From Gordonia polyisoprenivorans (lineage in GTDB: Bacteria; Actinomycetota; Actinomycetes; Mycobacteriales; Mycobacteriaceae): DNA of 64,000 nt. Shown here in pieces: positions 1 through 8,096 of the stretch. The notes below the pieces were generated by a model, which had not been told where the DNA came from, ran no database searches, and saw only the letters and a program-made list of their open reading frames with translations. Numbering within the stretch: the first letter of the stretch is position 1; every line of letters starts with the position of its first letter. The stretch spans positions 2,108,001 to 2,172,000 of the forward strand of contig NZ_CP072203.1 of the NCBI RefSeq assembly GCF_017654315.1. The letters run 5' to 3'. Made by a program: the position numbers and the translations under genes.

Positions 1-630
1 TCGGTGTGGGGCGGCCAGCTCAAGGCGCGGATGCGCAAGCTCGAGGGGCACGAACGCGCCGAGGCGTACAAACTGATGGGCGGCACCAACACGCCGGTGC
101 GCGACTCGTGGCAGGAGCAGCTCCGGCGTGGCCGCCGCGAAGGCTGGTATCGGGTGGCGGTCGGCAAAGCGGAGTCACTGGTGCCCGCCGCCGGTGGACA
201 GGGCGTGGTGGCGACGGTTCGCGTCGACCCGCACGCCTCGATCAAGCAGGACGCCCGGCCCGACGGGACCTTCGAGCTGTACGCCGACTACGTCATCGAT
301 TGCACGGGGCTCGAAGCCGACGTGCGCGAACACCGGCTGCTCGCCGATCTGCTCGATCACACCGGCGCGGGTACCAACCCGGTCGGCCGGATGGACGTGG
401 ACCGCAACTTCGAATTGATCGGTACGCGCAACGGCAACGGCCGGATCTACGCGTCCGGGTCGGCCACTCTGGGAGGCTATTTCCCCGGCGTCGACACCTT
501 CCTCGGATTGCAGATCGCCGCGCTGGAGATCGTCGACGACCTGGCGAAGCAGGGCTTCTGCAAGCGGCTGTCGCCCTGGCGCTCGACGGCGCAGTGGTGG
601 CGCTGGGTACGCGGGAAGGGGGTGGACTGA
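1..630 (+). CDS. FAD/NAD(P)-binding oxidoreductase, C-terminal part (5' end outside window)
   Basis: The reading frame is open from the first base, so the N-terminal FAD-binding part lies upstream. About 209 residues are visible. They contain an ATG-type strand of a Rossmann flavoprotein (YVIDCTGLEADV, around residues 97-108) followed by a segment with GRIYASGSATLGGYFPGVDTFLG, typical of the C-terminal part of FAD_NAD_binding family proteins, in which the isoalloxazine site is closed. I infer a flavin-dependent oxidoreductase of unknown substrate. The stop codon is separated by a single base from the next ATG, and five genes in a row follow this tight spacing, so it is probably co-transcribed with the FHA and pseudokinase genes downstream. 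Function within that cluster is unknown. Confidence 0.75.
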   Translation, partial: SVWGGQLKARMRKLEGHERAEAYKLMGGTNTPVRDSWQEQLRRGRREGWYRVAVGKAESLVPAAGGQGVVATVRVDPHASIKQDARPDGTFELYADYVIDCTGLEADVREHRLLADLLDHTGAGTNPVGRMDVDRNFELIGTRNGNGRIYASGSATLGGYFPGVDTFLGLQIAALEIVDDLAKQGFCKRLSPWRSTAQWWRWVRGKGVD

Positions 631-631
631 C

Positions 632-1072
632 ATGTTGCCGACCCTGTGGGGAAGGATTCAGACGCGAATCCTGGTGCTGGGCATCGTCGGTGGGATCTGG
701 ACGCTAATCATCGGTCCGTTCCTGCCCGACGGCGCCCCGCTGGGCGACACCTACGCGGTGGCGTTCCTCGTGCTCGCGGTGGTCGTCGTACTCGGGGTCG
801 CGTGGGAGTTCTTGTACCACCTCCTGCAGCAATTCCGTTGGGAGAAGGACTGGCCGACGTTGTTCGGGCTGCTCACCGGCATCAACGAGGGCATCGTCGC
901 CTGGTTCGTCGTGCAGTACGTGCCGATCTTCCCGGGCGATCTCGGCCCGCCCCCGGCCGGTGCATACGCGCTGCAGTTCGTGACGACCTGGCTGGTCGTG
1001 TGGGTGGTCCTCAACGGGCCGTTGCGGGCGATCTTCCCGCACTGGAGATTTCAGGGAGGGCGGTTCGTGTGA
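632..1072 (+). CDS. Small integral membrane protein, about four transmembrane helices
   Basis: This 146-residue protein is strongly hydrophobic, with four likely membrane segments at roughly residues 13-30, 43-62, 78-100 and 110-132. I do not recognise a named family. The ATG lies one base after the previous stop. The stop overlaps the GTG start of the FHA gene by four bases (GTGA), which suggests translational coupling. The charged loop between the second and third helices is the only sizeable polar segment. Its position between a flavoprotein and an FHA adaptor suggests a membrane anchor or small transport component for the cluster, but that is inference only. Confidence 0.8.
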   Translation: MLPTLWGRIQTRILVLGIVGGIWTLIIGPFLPDGAPLGDTYAVAFLVLAVVVVLGVAWEFLYHLLQQFRWEKDWPTLFGLLTGINEGIVAWFVVQYVPIFPGDLGPPPAGAYALQFVTTWLVVWVVLNGPLRAIFPHWRFQGGRFV

Positions 1073-2637
1073 GCGCTCCTGTGCCGAGCCCGGATGTGAC
1101 GCCACTGGTGACATTGGTACCCGGATCGGGCATCGTCATCCGCAAACCCGCGTTCCTCTGCGTACTCGGGGACAACGCGCGTGCGCTGCTGCCCGACATC
1201 CTCGCGATCGAGGACGCGGTGGCCACCGCCGACCGGATGCCGCGGCGCGGCCGCCACGTGGTGCGGGCGGTGGCACAACTCGCGGCGACCGCCGATCTCG
1301 ACCAGGTCGCCGACATCGGGTTCGCCGCCCCCGACAGTGTCGGGATCGCAATCTATCTGAGCGGCGCGGTCTTCGGTGAGGCCGACGGTCGGCGTCTGCG
1401 TGCCGAGGGTTCCGAGCCGTTCGACCGGGCAATCCCGTGGCCGTACGAAGGTCTCGGGCTGTATCTCGACGATGCCGTTCCCGCCGAGCCCGGTGAGGAA
1501 ACCTACGATCTCGTCGAGGGTTTCGTCCCGGCCGCCGGTGCACTGTTGCACACACCGCTGGGTATGCGCGGCACCGAGGTTCTCGATCTCGGCTCGGCGG
1601 CCCCCGAGCCGCGCGCCGTGACACCCCAGCCCCCCGTATCCCAGCCCCCCGTGCCCCAGCCGCCCGCACCCCAGCCTCCTGTGCCGGAACACGAAGCGCC
1701 ACAACCGGTTCCCGAACCCTCCGACTCTGTCCATTCCGGTCCCGATCACCCCGAGCCCACTCAGGGTGAGGCCGCACCACCGGTGTCGATCGCCAAGACC
1801 CCGGAGCCGCCCCGGGAGTTCCGGTCGTCCTCGCTGGCCCCGGATGACGCCGACGAGCTGCCGCGTCCCGGGCTCGCCCGTGCCGATCGCCCCGAGCCCG
1901 CGGCCCAGCAGCGTGAGCTGGGACAGCGCGAGCCGGGACAGCAGCGCGAGCCGGGACAGCAGCGCGAGCCGGGACAGCAGCGTGAGCCGTTGCCGCGCCG
2001 CGACCCGGCGCCACCACCGGCGCCACCACCGGCGCCGGCGCCGAATCACGATTTCCGGGTCGACTCCTTGCAGGATGCCGTGCCCGAACAACGTGAACCG
2101 CTGCCGGTGCAGGAAAAGCAGAAACCTGCGACCGAGGTCGTCAAGATCGTCGAGTCCCGCGCTCACGTCCACGGAATCCGTTGTAGTCGTGGACATCTGA
2201 ACCATCCGCGGTCTTGGCTGTGCGGGGTCTGCGGCATTCGGATGGATCAGCTGACCGGCATCCTCGTCGAGGGTGAACGCCCGCCATTGGGGTGGTTGTT
2301 ACTCGACAACGGCTCCACCTACCTGCTCGACGAGGACCTGGTGATCGGACGGGAGCCGGGAGCGCCGACGCGTCCCGGCCGCGGAGCGCCGAAGCCCATC
2401 CGGGTGCAGGACGAGTCGGGTCAGCTCTCCCGCAGGCACATCGAGATCAGGTTGGTCGAGTGGGATGTGCACCTGATCGACCTCGGCTCGGCCAACGGCA
2501 CCTACGTCAGCGATCCCGCGATGGGCAATCGGGAGATCCGGCTGACGCCTCGCCAACCCCACCTGCTGACACCCGGGTCGCATGTGCGCATCGGGGGACG
2601 GCACTTCATCTTCGAGTCCCCGCACGCACGGGCGTGA
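1069..2637 (+). CDS. Zinc-ribbon and FHA domain protein with proline/QREPGQ-repeat linker
   Basis: I start this gene at the GTG that overlaps the previous stop (GTGA), preceded by the purine-rich AGGGAGGGCGG; the frame is open further upstream but that would overlap the membrane protein. The 522-residue product has an N-terminal globular region (about 1-180), a long Pro-rich linker with PQPP and QREPGQ repeats (about 185-350), a probable zinc ribbon (C372-x3-H376 ... C385-x2-C388) and a C-terminal FHA domain (about 405-515). The FHA signature is visible as GRE, SRRH and a terminal SANGTY. FHA domains bind phosphothreonine, so the protein probably docks to a phosphorylated partner. Candidates are the kinase on the opposite strand or one encoded upstream. 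The N-terminal region is not recognised. Confidence 0.85.
   Translation: MSAPVPSPDVTPLVTLVPGSGIVIRKPAFLCVLGDNARALLPDILAIEDAVATADRMPRRGRHVVRAVAQLAATADLDQVADIGFAAPDSVGIAIYLSGAVFGEADGRRLRAEGSEPFDRAIPWPYEGLGLYLDDAVPAEPGEETYDLVEGFVPAAGALLHTPLGMRGTEVLDLGSAAPEPRAVTPQPPVSQPPVPQPPAPQPPVPEHEAPQPVPEPSDSVHSGPDHPEPTQGEAAPPVSIAKTPEPPREFRSSSLAPDDADELPRPGLARADRPEPAAQQRELGQREPGQQREPGQQREPGQQREPLPRRDPAPPPAPPPAPAPNHDFRVDSLQDAVPEQREPLPVQEKQKPATEVVKIVESRAHVHGIRCSRGHLNHPRSWLCGVCGIRMDQLTGILVEGERPPLGWLLLDNGSTYLLDEDLVIGREPGAPTRPGRGAPKPIRVQDESGQLSRRHIEIRLVEWDVHLIDLGSANGTYVSDPAMGNREIRLTPRQPHLLTPGSHVRIGGRHFIFESPHARA
1927..1989 (+). repeat. In-frame 18-bp tandem repeat encoding QREPGQ
   Basis: Three and a half copies of an 18-bp unit (CAGCGCGAGCCGGGACAG at 1942-1959 and again at 1960-1977, with partial copies on either side) sit inside the linker of the FHA protein. 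Copies are almost identical at the DNA level, which suggests recent expansion and likely length variation between strains. Confidence 0.9.
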
Positions 2638-2671
2638 TCCGGGCGGCGACAATGATGACGGGGTCGGACTG

Positions 2672-4852
2672 ATGGACGCACACACGGTGGCCTTCCTGCT
2701 GATCGACGTGGCGGTGGTGATCGCCGCCGCGCGGATCGGCGGACGTATCGCGCAGGCCTTCCGGCAGCCCGCTGTCGTCGGAGAGATCGCGGCGGGAATC
2801 GCGTTGGGCCCCAGCCTGCTCGGACTGCTGCCCGGAAATCCGACCGAGGCGTTGTTTCCCGCCGAGGTGCAACCGCTGCTCGGCGCGCTCGCCCAGATCG
2901 GGCTCGTGCTGTTCATGTTCATCGTCGGACTCGAACTCGACATGCGATTGGTCGCCGGACGCGAACGGGCGGCAGCGACCATCTCGGTGTGCTCGATCGT
3001 GGTGCCGTTCGCACTCGGCGTGGGTCTCGCGGTGGTGCTCTACCCGACCAACAATGTGGTGGGCGGCAAGGAGATCGGCCTGACCGGGATGGCCTTGTTC
3101 CTCGGCATCGCGATGTCGATCACGGCGTTTCCCGTGCTGGCCCGCATCCTCACCGATCGGGGCATGCAGCGCACGCCGCCGGGCGTGTTCAGTCTCGCCG
3201 CCGCGGCCGTCGACGACATCATCGCCTGGACCGCATTGGCTTTCGTCATCGCGGTCATCTCCGGCGGCAGCCCACTCGCAGTCGCGCGCATCGTCGGACT
3301 GACGGCGGCCTATGTGGCCGTGATGTTCCTGATCGTGCGGCCGCTGCTACGCAAGCTCGTCACCTGGCGTGACCGGGCCGGGCGCATGACGCCCGACGTA
3401 CTCGCCGTCATCCTGATCGGCTTGTTCTGTTCGGCTGCGGCGACCGATGTCATCGGCATTCATCAGATCTTCGGCGCCTTCGTGTTCGGCGCGATCATGC
3501 CCAAGGTGGGCGGTGAAGCGCTGACCCGCGAGATCCTCGAACGCCTCGAGCAGGTCAGTGTGCTGCTGTTGCTGCCGATGTTCTTCGTGGTCACCGGACT
3601 CGGTGTGAACCTCGCGGGGATGGGTCCCAACGCGTGGTGGCAACTGATCGCGGTCCTCGCGGTCGCGATCATCGGCAAGTTCGCCGGGGCCTTCACCGGT
3701 GCGCGACTCTCGCGGATACCGTCGCGTCAGGCGTCGGCGATCGCGGTGCTGATGAACACCCGTGGCCTGACCGAGCTGGTGATCCTCAGCGCCGGAAAGC
3801 AACTCGGGGTTCTCTCCGACGAGCTGTTCGCGATGATGGTGGTCATGGCCCTGGTCACCACGATCCTCGCCGAGCCGTTGCTGCGGGTGATCTACCCGGA
3901 CTCGGTGATCGCCCGGGACGTCGCCGCCGCCGAGCGGCGGGCGCTGGCCGCGGGCACGGCCTCGCGCACCATGATCGTGCTCGGCGACCTCGATGCCGAG
4001 GTCGGCGAACTCCTCGCCCGGCACCGCCGACTGCTCGCCGCCGGGACGGGCACCGACGTCGTGATCGCCGGCGTCCTACCCGGCGTCGGCCCCACACAGC
4101 GTCTGGAACTCGGGGTGCCGCTGGTGCCCGACCTCTCGGCGATGGCGTCGGCGGTGGAGAAACTGACCGCGCTGGGCAACCGGCTCGACGACGTCCGCTC
4201 GGTCTCGGTGTTGTGCCGCTTCAGTTCCGACCCCGGTGCGGATCTGGAGGAGATGGTCGCCAACTGTGCCGCCGACGTCGTCGTCGTCGACACGAGCCGG
4301 CGCGAGATGGCCGCCGAGGTCACGAGTGCACCGGTGCTCGTCGTCGACGAGGCACCGGCCGCCGGTGCGCTACCGGGGACCGTGCCCCTGGTCTGCGCGG
4401 TCACCGACAGCAGGTCCGGGCGCACCGCGGTGCTGTTGGCCGCCGCGCTGTGCCAACCGGTCGGCGGCGCGTTGACGGTGATCACCTCCTCGTCGCGCCG
4501 GCGCCTGGCCGCCGACCTGGCGCCGGTCTCCGACCTCGGGGTGCGCGTGACGGTGACCGGTGACGCCGACCTGCTGGTGATCCCCCGCACGCTGGTTCTC
4601 GTCGCCGAGGACACCACGACGCCGGGCACCGGACCGGCCACCCTCACGATGGCCCCGGCCTACACCGTGATCGACCGCACCGGCACGAGCGAGCAGTCGA
4701 TCGCCGAACGCATCGGGATCCGGTTCGCCGGGCATGGGCCGGGGACGGCCGTGGCCACACCACCGCACTCGCCGTCACCAGGATCCCCGGCACCAGAATC
4801 CCCGTCCCCACAATCGCCGCCACCATCCACCGCATCCTCGGAGAGGCACTGA
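2672..4852 (+). CDS. CPA2-type cation/proton antiporter with C-terminal cytosolic domain
   Basis: The product is 726 residues when started at ATG 2672 (MDAHTVAFLLID); an in-frame ATG at 2582 would overlap the FHA gene. The first 430 or so residues hold about 12 hydrophobic segments typical of Kef/NapA-like monovalent cation:proton antiporters, including QPAVVGEIAAGIALGP near the N-terminus and AAAVDDIIAWTAL, where two adjacent Asp residues match the ion-binding motif of the family. The remaining 280 residues are soluble, look like degenerate universal-stress-type domains, and end in a Ser/Pro-rich tail. Its position between an FHA adaptor and a kinase homologue suggests that transport is controlled by phosphorylation or adaptor binding (inference). 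K+ or Na+ specificity cannot be read from the sequence. Confidence 0.85.
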   Translation: MDAHTVAFLLIDVAVVIAAARIGGRIAQAFRQPAVVGEIAAGIALGPSLLGLLPGNPTEALFPAEVQPLLGALAQIGLVLFMFIVGLELDMRLVAGRERAAATISVCSIVVPFALGVGLAVVLYPTNNVVGGKEIGLTGMALFLGIAMSITAFPVLARILTDRGMQRTPPGVFSLAAAAVDDIIAWTALAFVIAVISGGSPLAVARIVGLTAAYVAVMFLIVRPLLRKLVTWRDRAGRMTPDVLAVILIGLFCSAAATDVIGIHQIFGAFVFGAIMPKVGGEALTREILERLEQVSVLLLLPMFFVVTGLGVNLAGMGPNAWWQLIAVLAVAIIGKFAGAFTGARLSRIPSRQASAIAVLMNTRGLTELVILSAGKQLGVLSDELFAMMVVMALVTTILAEPLLRVIYPDSVIARDVAAAERRALAAGTASRTMIVLGDLDAEVGELLARHRRLLAAGTGTDVVIAGVLPGVGPTQRLELGVPLVPDLSAMASAVEKLTALGNRLDDVRSVSVLCRFSSDPGADLEEMVANCAADVVVVDTSRREMAAEVTSAPVLVVDEAPAAGALPGTVPLVCAVTDSRSGRTAVLLAAALCQPVGGALTVITSSSRRRLAADLAPVSDLGVRVTVTGDADLLVIPRTLVLVAEDTTTPGTGPATLTMAPAYTVIDRTGTSEQSIAERIGIRFAGHGPGTAVATPPHSPSPGSPAPESPSPQSPPPSTASSERH

Positions 4853-4853
4853 C

Positions 4854-5684
4854 ATGGCAGAAGTCGATGTCCCACAACAGCTCGCGGATTTCACCGTGCT
4901 GCGCCGACTCGGTGAAGGCGGCAACGGCACCTTCTATCTCGCGGTGCCGCCGCAACGACTCGGGCTCGCCACCGACCGCGTGGTGCTCAAGGTGTTCAGC
5001 GGGGTGTGCAGCGACGACGCCTACCGGCGCGGGGTACGCGAGCTGCGGGCGTTCGCCGCGGTGCGCTCGCCCTACCTCGCGTCCCTGTACGACGCGGTGT
5101 TGCAGGGCCAGTTCATGTACGCGATGGAGTTCTTTCCGCTCGGATCGTTGCAGGCGCCCGCGGAGGCGCTCACCCGGGAGGTGGCGCTGGCCGCGCTCGC
5201 CGACGCCGCCCGTGGTGTCGACGCGTTGCACGAGGCCGGGATCGCACACGCCAACATCACCCCGTCGAGTGTGATGCTCACCGGGGGCGAGGGCCCGAAG
5301 GTGCACGGCGGCAAGATCTCCGACCTCGGCCTGGCCCGGGTGCTCGCCGCCGACGAACCGATCACCAGCTTCGCCCAGCCCGGCGCCGTGCAGTACATGG
5401 ATCCCGCGTTGCTGGCCGGTGATGTGCCGTCGCGTGCCACCGACATCTGGTCACTCGGCGCGGTTCTGCATCGCGCGCTGACCGGCAAGGGCGTCTACGG
5501 CGAGGTTCCCGACGCTCAGCCGTTGCTGGCGATCCGGGCCGCCTTGTCCACCCCGCCCGCGCTCTCGGAGAACCTCGAACGCGCCGAACGCGCCCTGATC
5601 GCCAATTGTCTTGCGCTGTCCGGGGAGCGGCCGGCGACCGCGGGTGAGGTGGCCGAACGGATCGACCGGCTCACGCACACCTGA
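4854..5684 (+). CDS. Protein kinase homologue with degenerate catalytic loop (predicted pseudokinase)
   Basis: This 276-residue soluble protein has the Ser/Thr kinase fold order: Gly-rich loop LGEGGNG (19-25), ATP-anchoring Lys in VVLK (46), alpha-C Glu (about 63), DLG (157-159) in place of DFG, then an activation segment and C-lobe with DIWSLGAVLHRALTG. The catalytic loop reads HANITPSS (132-139) where active kinases have HRDxKPxN. The catalytic Asp is therefore Asn, the Lys is Thr and the metal-binding Asn is Ser. It may still bind ATP but is probably unable to transfer phosphate, or does so weakly. The ATG is one base after the antiporter stop, so it is the last gene of the operon. There is no transmembrane helix. 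It may act as an allosteric or scaffold partner of the antiporter or FHA protein. Confidence 0.85.
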   Translation: MAEVDVPQQLADFTVLRRLGEGGNGTFYLAVPPQRLGLATDRVVLKVFSGVCSDDAYRRGVRELRAFAAVRSPYLASLYDAVLQGQFMYAMEFFPLGSLQAPAEALTREVALAALADAARGVDALHEAGIAHANITPSSVMLTGGEGPKVHGGKISDLGLARVLAADEPITSFAQPGAVQYMDPALLAGDVPSRATDIWSLGAVLHRALTGKGVYGEVPDAQPLLAIRAALSTPPALSENLERAERALIANCLALSGERPATAGEVAERIDRLTHT

Positions 5685-5725
5685 CCGGCGTCGGCCACCG
5701 GCCCGGACGGAGGCCAGGCCCCGCC

Positions 5726-7486
5726 CTACGAGCCGAAAGGCGCGTTGCGCCACCACTCGTCGAGGACCTGCTCGCCGGTGTGCCCGGCCCACGTCGCCAC
5801 CACCGTGTACGGCGAGCGGGCGGAATCGTTGAAGTTGGTGATCACCCACCCGTTGGCGACGGAGTTGCGCGACACCCGGACCGGGCCCTGCGACCACGTC
5901 CGGGCAGTGCCCGGCTGGGAGCCGACGAGGTCGTCGACGATGGTGCGGTCCTCGGCGGTCGGGGTGTGCCACACCGTGTACTGCACCCCCGAGGACGCGG
6001 TGCAGCTGATCGCGTCGAGTCCGTTGCCGGTGGCGGCCGAACACGTCGCGTCGCCGAAGCCCTGCGCCTTCGGTCCGGCGGGCAGTAGCTGCGGGAACTG
6101 TTCGGCGATGGAATCACTTGCCGCCGACCATGTTCCGGTATCGGGACGGTCGAGGTAGGCCAGTGCGCCGGCGATCACGCCGATCAGCGCGAGTACCGTC
6201 GCCAGCGACACCAGGATCGTCGTCTTGCGACGATCGTCGCGCCCGGCGGGTGGCGGCGTGACCGGGCGCCGGCCCCGGGTCTGGACCACTTGGGTTGCGC
6301 TGTCCGGGTTTCCGGCGGGGGAGAACACGCGGCCCGACATTCCACCGGTCCGTGGGTCCGACCGGCTCGGGTCGGAGAAGCGCGGATCGGAGGACACCGA
6401 CGTCGGCGCCCGCCGGGCGCCGGTGTGCGCACCGGGATTCGACGTCTGCCCGGTGATCAGGGCGGTGTGCATCCCCGAGGACAGCGGCGAGTTCGGTGAC
6501 GGCGCCACCCCGACGGCGGTGGCGGCGGCATAGCAGAACTCCGCGCATGTGCGGTATCGCTCGACGGGGTCCTTGGCCAGTGCGGTCGCGAGGACCGTGT
6601 CGAGTTCCGGGGGCAGCGTCGGCACCCGTTCACGGACCGATGGCGGTGTGTCGTGCAGGTGCGCGCTCATCGCGGCAAGTCGATTGTCCCGCGGGAACGG
6701 TGGTGCGCCGGTGAGCAATTCGACAAAGGTGCAGGCGAGCGCGTAGATGTCGGCGCGCCCGTCGAGCTCGTAGCCGTGCAACTGCTCGGGGGAGGCGTAG
6801 GGCACCGAGGCGACGGTCAGCCCGGTGTCGGTGAGATGCATGGCGTCGTCGACGGCGCGCGCGATACCGAAGTCGGTCAACATGATCGCGCTGGTGGTGC
6901 CGTCGTCGTCGGACTCGATGAGGATGTTGGCCGGCTTGACGTCGCGATGGACCATCCCGCGGCGGTGCGCGTGATCGAGCGCGATCCCGATCTCGGAGAT
7001 GACGTGCACGGCGAAGGCCGGGTCGATGCCCGCGGGGCGGCTACGGATCAGCGATGCGGCGTCGTAGCCGCGGACGTAGCGCATCGCGATCCACAGCTGG
7101 CCGTTCTCGACGCCACGGTCGTAGACCGAGACGATGTTGCGGTGCTCGAGGCTGCCGGCGAGGTCGGCTTCGCGTTCGAAGCGGGCACGAAAGCTCGGAT
7201 CGTTGGAGAACGACGGATTGAGTAGTTTGAGGACGTCCAGACGCGGCAAACGCGGATGCGCCGCCACGTACACGGTGCCCATCCCGCCGTGACCCAGCAC
7301 CCGATCGATGCGGTAGCCGGCGAAAACCGTTCCGGGGCTGAGCTGGCCGTAGTGTGCCGGTGCCTGCGGCTGGGTGAGGTCAGGCTCGGGCGGCGTCCGG
7401 GGTTCGGGCGACGCGACCGGGCCGTCACCCTCCGGCGCAACCTCACCCTGCGTCACGTTCTCGCTCCCGTTGCGCTCCTGGCCCAT
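5726..7486 (-). CDS. Transmembrane serine/threonine protein kinase (PknB-like group)
   Basis: This 586-residue protein carries a complete Hanks-type kinase domain (about 55-325): LGHGGMG (64-70), Lys87 in LDVLK, HRDVKPAN with Asp182, DFG at 205-207 and an SPEQ segment after the activation loop. A Pro/Ser-rich juxtamembrane stretch with many Thr and Ser leads to one transmembrane helix (about 422-445). A C-terminal extracytoplasmic domain of about 140 residues with two Cys follows; this resembles the sensor regions of mycobacterial Pkn proteins, though no PASTA repeats are seen. It is convergent with the FHA/pseudokinase operon and is an obvious candidate to phosphorylate a partner of the FHA protein. 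The start at 7486 fits a TACACT hexamer nine bases upstream. Confidence 0.9.
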   Translation of the reverse strand: MGQERNGSENVTQGEVAPEGDGPVASPEPRTPPEPDLTQPQAPAHYGQLSPGTVFAGYRIDRVLGHGGMGTVYVAAHPRLPRLDVLKLLNPSFSNDPSFRARFEREADLAGSLEHRNIVSVYDRGVENGQLWIAMRYVRGYDAASLIRSRPAGIDPAFAVHVISEIGIALDHAHRRGMVHRDVKPANILIESDDDGTTSAIMLTDFGIARAVDDAMHLTDTGLTVASVPYASPEQLHGYELDGRADIYALACTFVELLTGAPPFPRDNRLAAMSAHLHDTPPSVRERVPTLPPELDTVLATALAKDPVERYRTCAEFCYAAATAVGVAPSPNSPLSSGMHTALITGQTSNPGAHTGARRAPTSVSSDPRFSDPSRSDPRTGGMSGRVFSPAGNPDSATQVVQTRGRRPVTPPPAGRDDRRKTTILVSLATVLALIGVIAGALAYLDRPDTGTWSAASDSIAEQFPQLLPAGPKAQGFGDATCSAATGNGLDAISCTASSGVQYTVWHTPTAEDRTIVDDLVGSQPGTARTWSQGPVRVSRNSVANGWVITNFNDSARSPYTVVATWAGHTGEQVLDEWWRNAPFGS

Positions 7487-7495
7487 TGCGGTACG

Positions 7496-7501
7496 AGTGT
7501 A
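7496..7501 (-). promoter_or_regulatory. -10 element for the Ser/Thr kinase gene
   Basis: TACACT on the minus strand lies nine bases before the ATG, with no Shine-Dalgarno sequence between. This fits a leaderless or nearly leaderless transcript. Confidence 0.4.
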
Positions 7502-7555
7502 GCCGGTGGCGCAGCGATGATCCGGCGGTGTGGGGACCGATCGGGCGTGGCCCGA

Positions 7556-7918
7556 TCAGCCGACCAGGGCGGGAGCCGTGTTGAACAGGAAGACCACGAA
7601 GGTGGCGAGCAGAAACCACGCCGCACCCTGCCACACCTGCCAGCGCCCACCCGCGCGCCAGACGGTGTAGGTCCGCCACAGCCCGCCGAGGGCGCCGACG
7701 CCGACGACGATGGGTGCGGCGACCACGAGTGCGGTGCGCAGTCCGCCCGAGGACGCCAATGCGACGAGCAGCGTCGCCAGACCGAGACCGATGACCACGA
7801 TCCCGTAGGTGACGGCGGCACGCAGGGGCGACGGCGCCTCCGGTCCCGGGGGAGGACCGGGCGGGGGAGAATCCGGTGGCGGAGAACCGGGTGGTGGGGG
7901 TGTGTCGTCGGGCGTCAT
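7556..7918 (-). CDS. Small membrane protein with proline-rich N-terminus
   Basis: The product is 120 residues from ATG 7918; a second ATG five codons upstream (7933) is possible, but GGAAGG sits directly before 7918. Residues 1-30 are a Pro/Gly-rich tail and the rest forms about three hydrophobic segments. Many actinobacteria encode such small proline-tailed membrane proteins of unknown role, and I can assign no function. It lies upstream of the kinase gene on the same strand with a gap of about 70 bases, so the two could be expressed together. Confidence 0.65.
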   Translation of the reverse strand: MTPDDTPPPPGSPPPDSPPPGPPPGPEAPSPLRAAVTYGIVVIGLGLATLLVALASSGGLRTALVVAAPIVVGVGALGGLWRTYTVWRAGGRWQVWQGAAWFLLATFVVFLFNTAPALVG

Positions 7919-8096
7919 CGACCTTCCGGACATCGGCTCGTGCGGCGAGTGAATCGGTCATCTCCGACCCTACGCTGCGGACCGAAACCCGCGATGGTCA
8001 GGACTTTCTTCTCATTACCGGTGAGTTCGGACGTGGCAGGATGAACAGTGGAAGGTATGTCCACAGATGTTCGCCACAAAGGGAGATGACTAGACA

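Noticed and set aside
7919..8096. DosR-type box upstream of the universal stress gene
   Set aside because: AGGACTTTC resembles a half-site, but the inverted partner is missing.
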